Of a stretch of 26,874 bases of DNA, positions 26,469-26,874 are shown in pieces. Below the pieces are notes generated by a model. The model made no database searches. It saw nothing but the letters and a program-made list of their open reading frames with translations, and was not told the origin of the DNA. Origin of the DNA: Protostelium mycophagum (Eukaryota > Evosea > Variosea > Protosteliida > Protosteliaceae); the NCBI GenBank assembly GCA_002081555.1, contig MZNV01001012.1:1-26874 (forward strand), given 5' to 3'. Both the position numbers and the translations under genes were made by a program. How positions within the stretch are numbered: position 1 is the first letter of the stretch; every line of letters starts with the position of its first letter.

Positions 26469-26771
26469 ATAAAAATGCATCGCGATTTGAAGTTGTAAGA
26501 AATATATTAAATACAATAAACCTGGAATTATTGTGATTATTATCCGGCAGACACGGATTTATACAAATAATCAATAGATGAGGGGGGTGGGAAACTCAGG
26601 GTGACCTCCAATAATCAATGCCAATATTGATTATCAATTATGATCCTTAAATTAAAAAAAACATAAACTTTATTCTAGAGTTCCGTTTTGAAAATAATAA
26701 TTAAATCTTCAATAATAATAATTTTATTGAAATGGGTTTTCTCCATTGTAATAATTTAGAGTCACACATGA
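26469..26771. other. AT-rich convergent intergenic region
   Basis: 303 bases with no exon. Contains the inverted repeat ATAATCAAT-6 nt-ATTGATTAT at 26611-26634, another AATAATCAAT at about 26565, and on the minus strand an AATAAA within TTCAATAAAATT that would serve the zinc-finger gene. Confidence 0.55.
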
Positions 26772-26840
26772 TCATCTGCAACCTTTGCACCAAAGACGTC
26801 CCGTCCCATCAGCACATTTCTTCCACCATGTGCCGTCATG
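26772..26840 (-). CDS. Last exon of a GATA-like zinc-finger gene (partial)
   Basis: After a possible acceptor (AATGTAG) the minus strand reads HDGTWWKKCADGTGRLWCK then GCR and stop. W-x(1,3)-C-x-DG-T...LWCxGCR recalls the second half of a GATA zinc finger (family: W-R-R-x-P-D-G-x-x-x-L-C-N-A-C-G), with the C-x-G-C pair of zinc ligands. The first ligand pair would be in an exon outside the window. Only 22 residues are seen, so the call is tentative. Confidence 0.4.
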   Translation of the reverse strand, partial: HDGTWWKKCADGTGRLWCKGCR

Positions 26841-26874
26841 CTACATTAAGCAGTGCATCCTTCTTGGAGTGGAT

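Overview
The window is nuclear DNA from an intron-dense, gene-dense single-celled eukaryote. Almost every gene is cut by very short GT-AG introns, many of 37-60 bases, and a few GC-AG introns. Intergenic gaps are mostly 25-600 bases. A cAMP-receptor-like GPCR, a G-protein gamma subunit, a CEMIP/TMEM2-type G8 protein and type III PI4-kinase beta in one stretch fit an amoebozoan, perhaps a variosean/protostelid amoeba. That assignment is inference. No rRNA, tRNA, CRISPR array or complete mobile element is visible.

Layout. 1-2040 (-): secreted G8/beta-helix protein, 3' end outside the window. 2633-4067 (-): cyclin H. 4207-9655 (+): kinesin-7/CENP-E-like motor, divergent from cyclin H over 139 bases. 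9896-10145 (-): 65-residue G-protein gamma subunit with CSIL prenylation box. 10504-12283 (+): degenerate EF-hand protein. 12624-14291 (+): cAMP-receptor-like GPCR. 14292-15104 (+): decayed Dam-type DNA adenine methyltransferase relic. 15239-16234 (+): intronless CDC123/D123-family gene. 16469-18545 (+): DCAF11-like WD40 protein. 19106-24316 (+): PI4-kinase beta. 24455-25543 (-): unrecognised helical protein, head-to-head over 26 bases with 25570-26468 (+), a METTL21-type methyltransferase. 26772-26840 (-): last exon of a GATA-like zinc-finger gene.

Exon models were built by hand. For cyclin H, Ggamma, the EF-hand protein, the GPCR, the 24455-25543 gene and the methyltransferase, the proposed exon lengths sum to an exact multiple of three and the joined protein follows its family where one is known. 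Genes join in themes rather than an operon: cell cycle (cyclin H, CENP-E-like kinesin, CDC123) and G-protein/phosphoinositide signalling (GPCR, Ggamma, PI4K).

The most unusual signal lies in the introns. Five introns in two genes end in the identical 13-mer TGACTCGTTGTAG, others end in TGACGTCATCA(A)G, and the reverse complement CTACAACGA recurs inside introns. Longer introns carry small perfect hairpins of three repeated types. Four genes end with the stop codon overlapping AATAAA.
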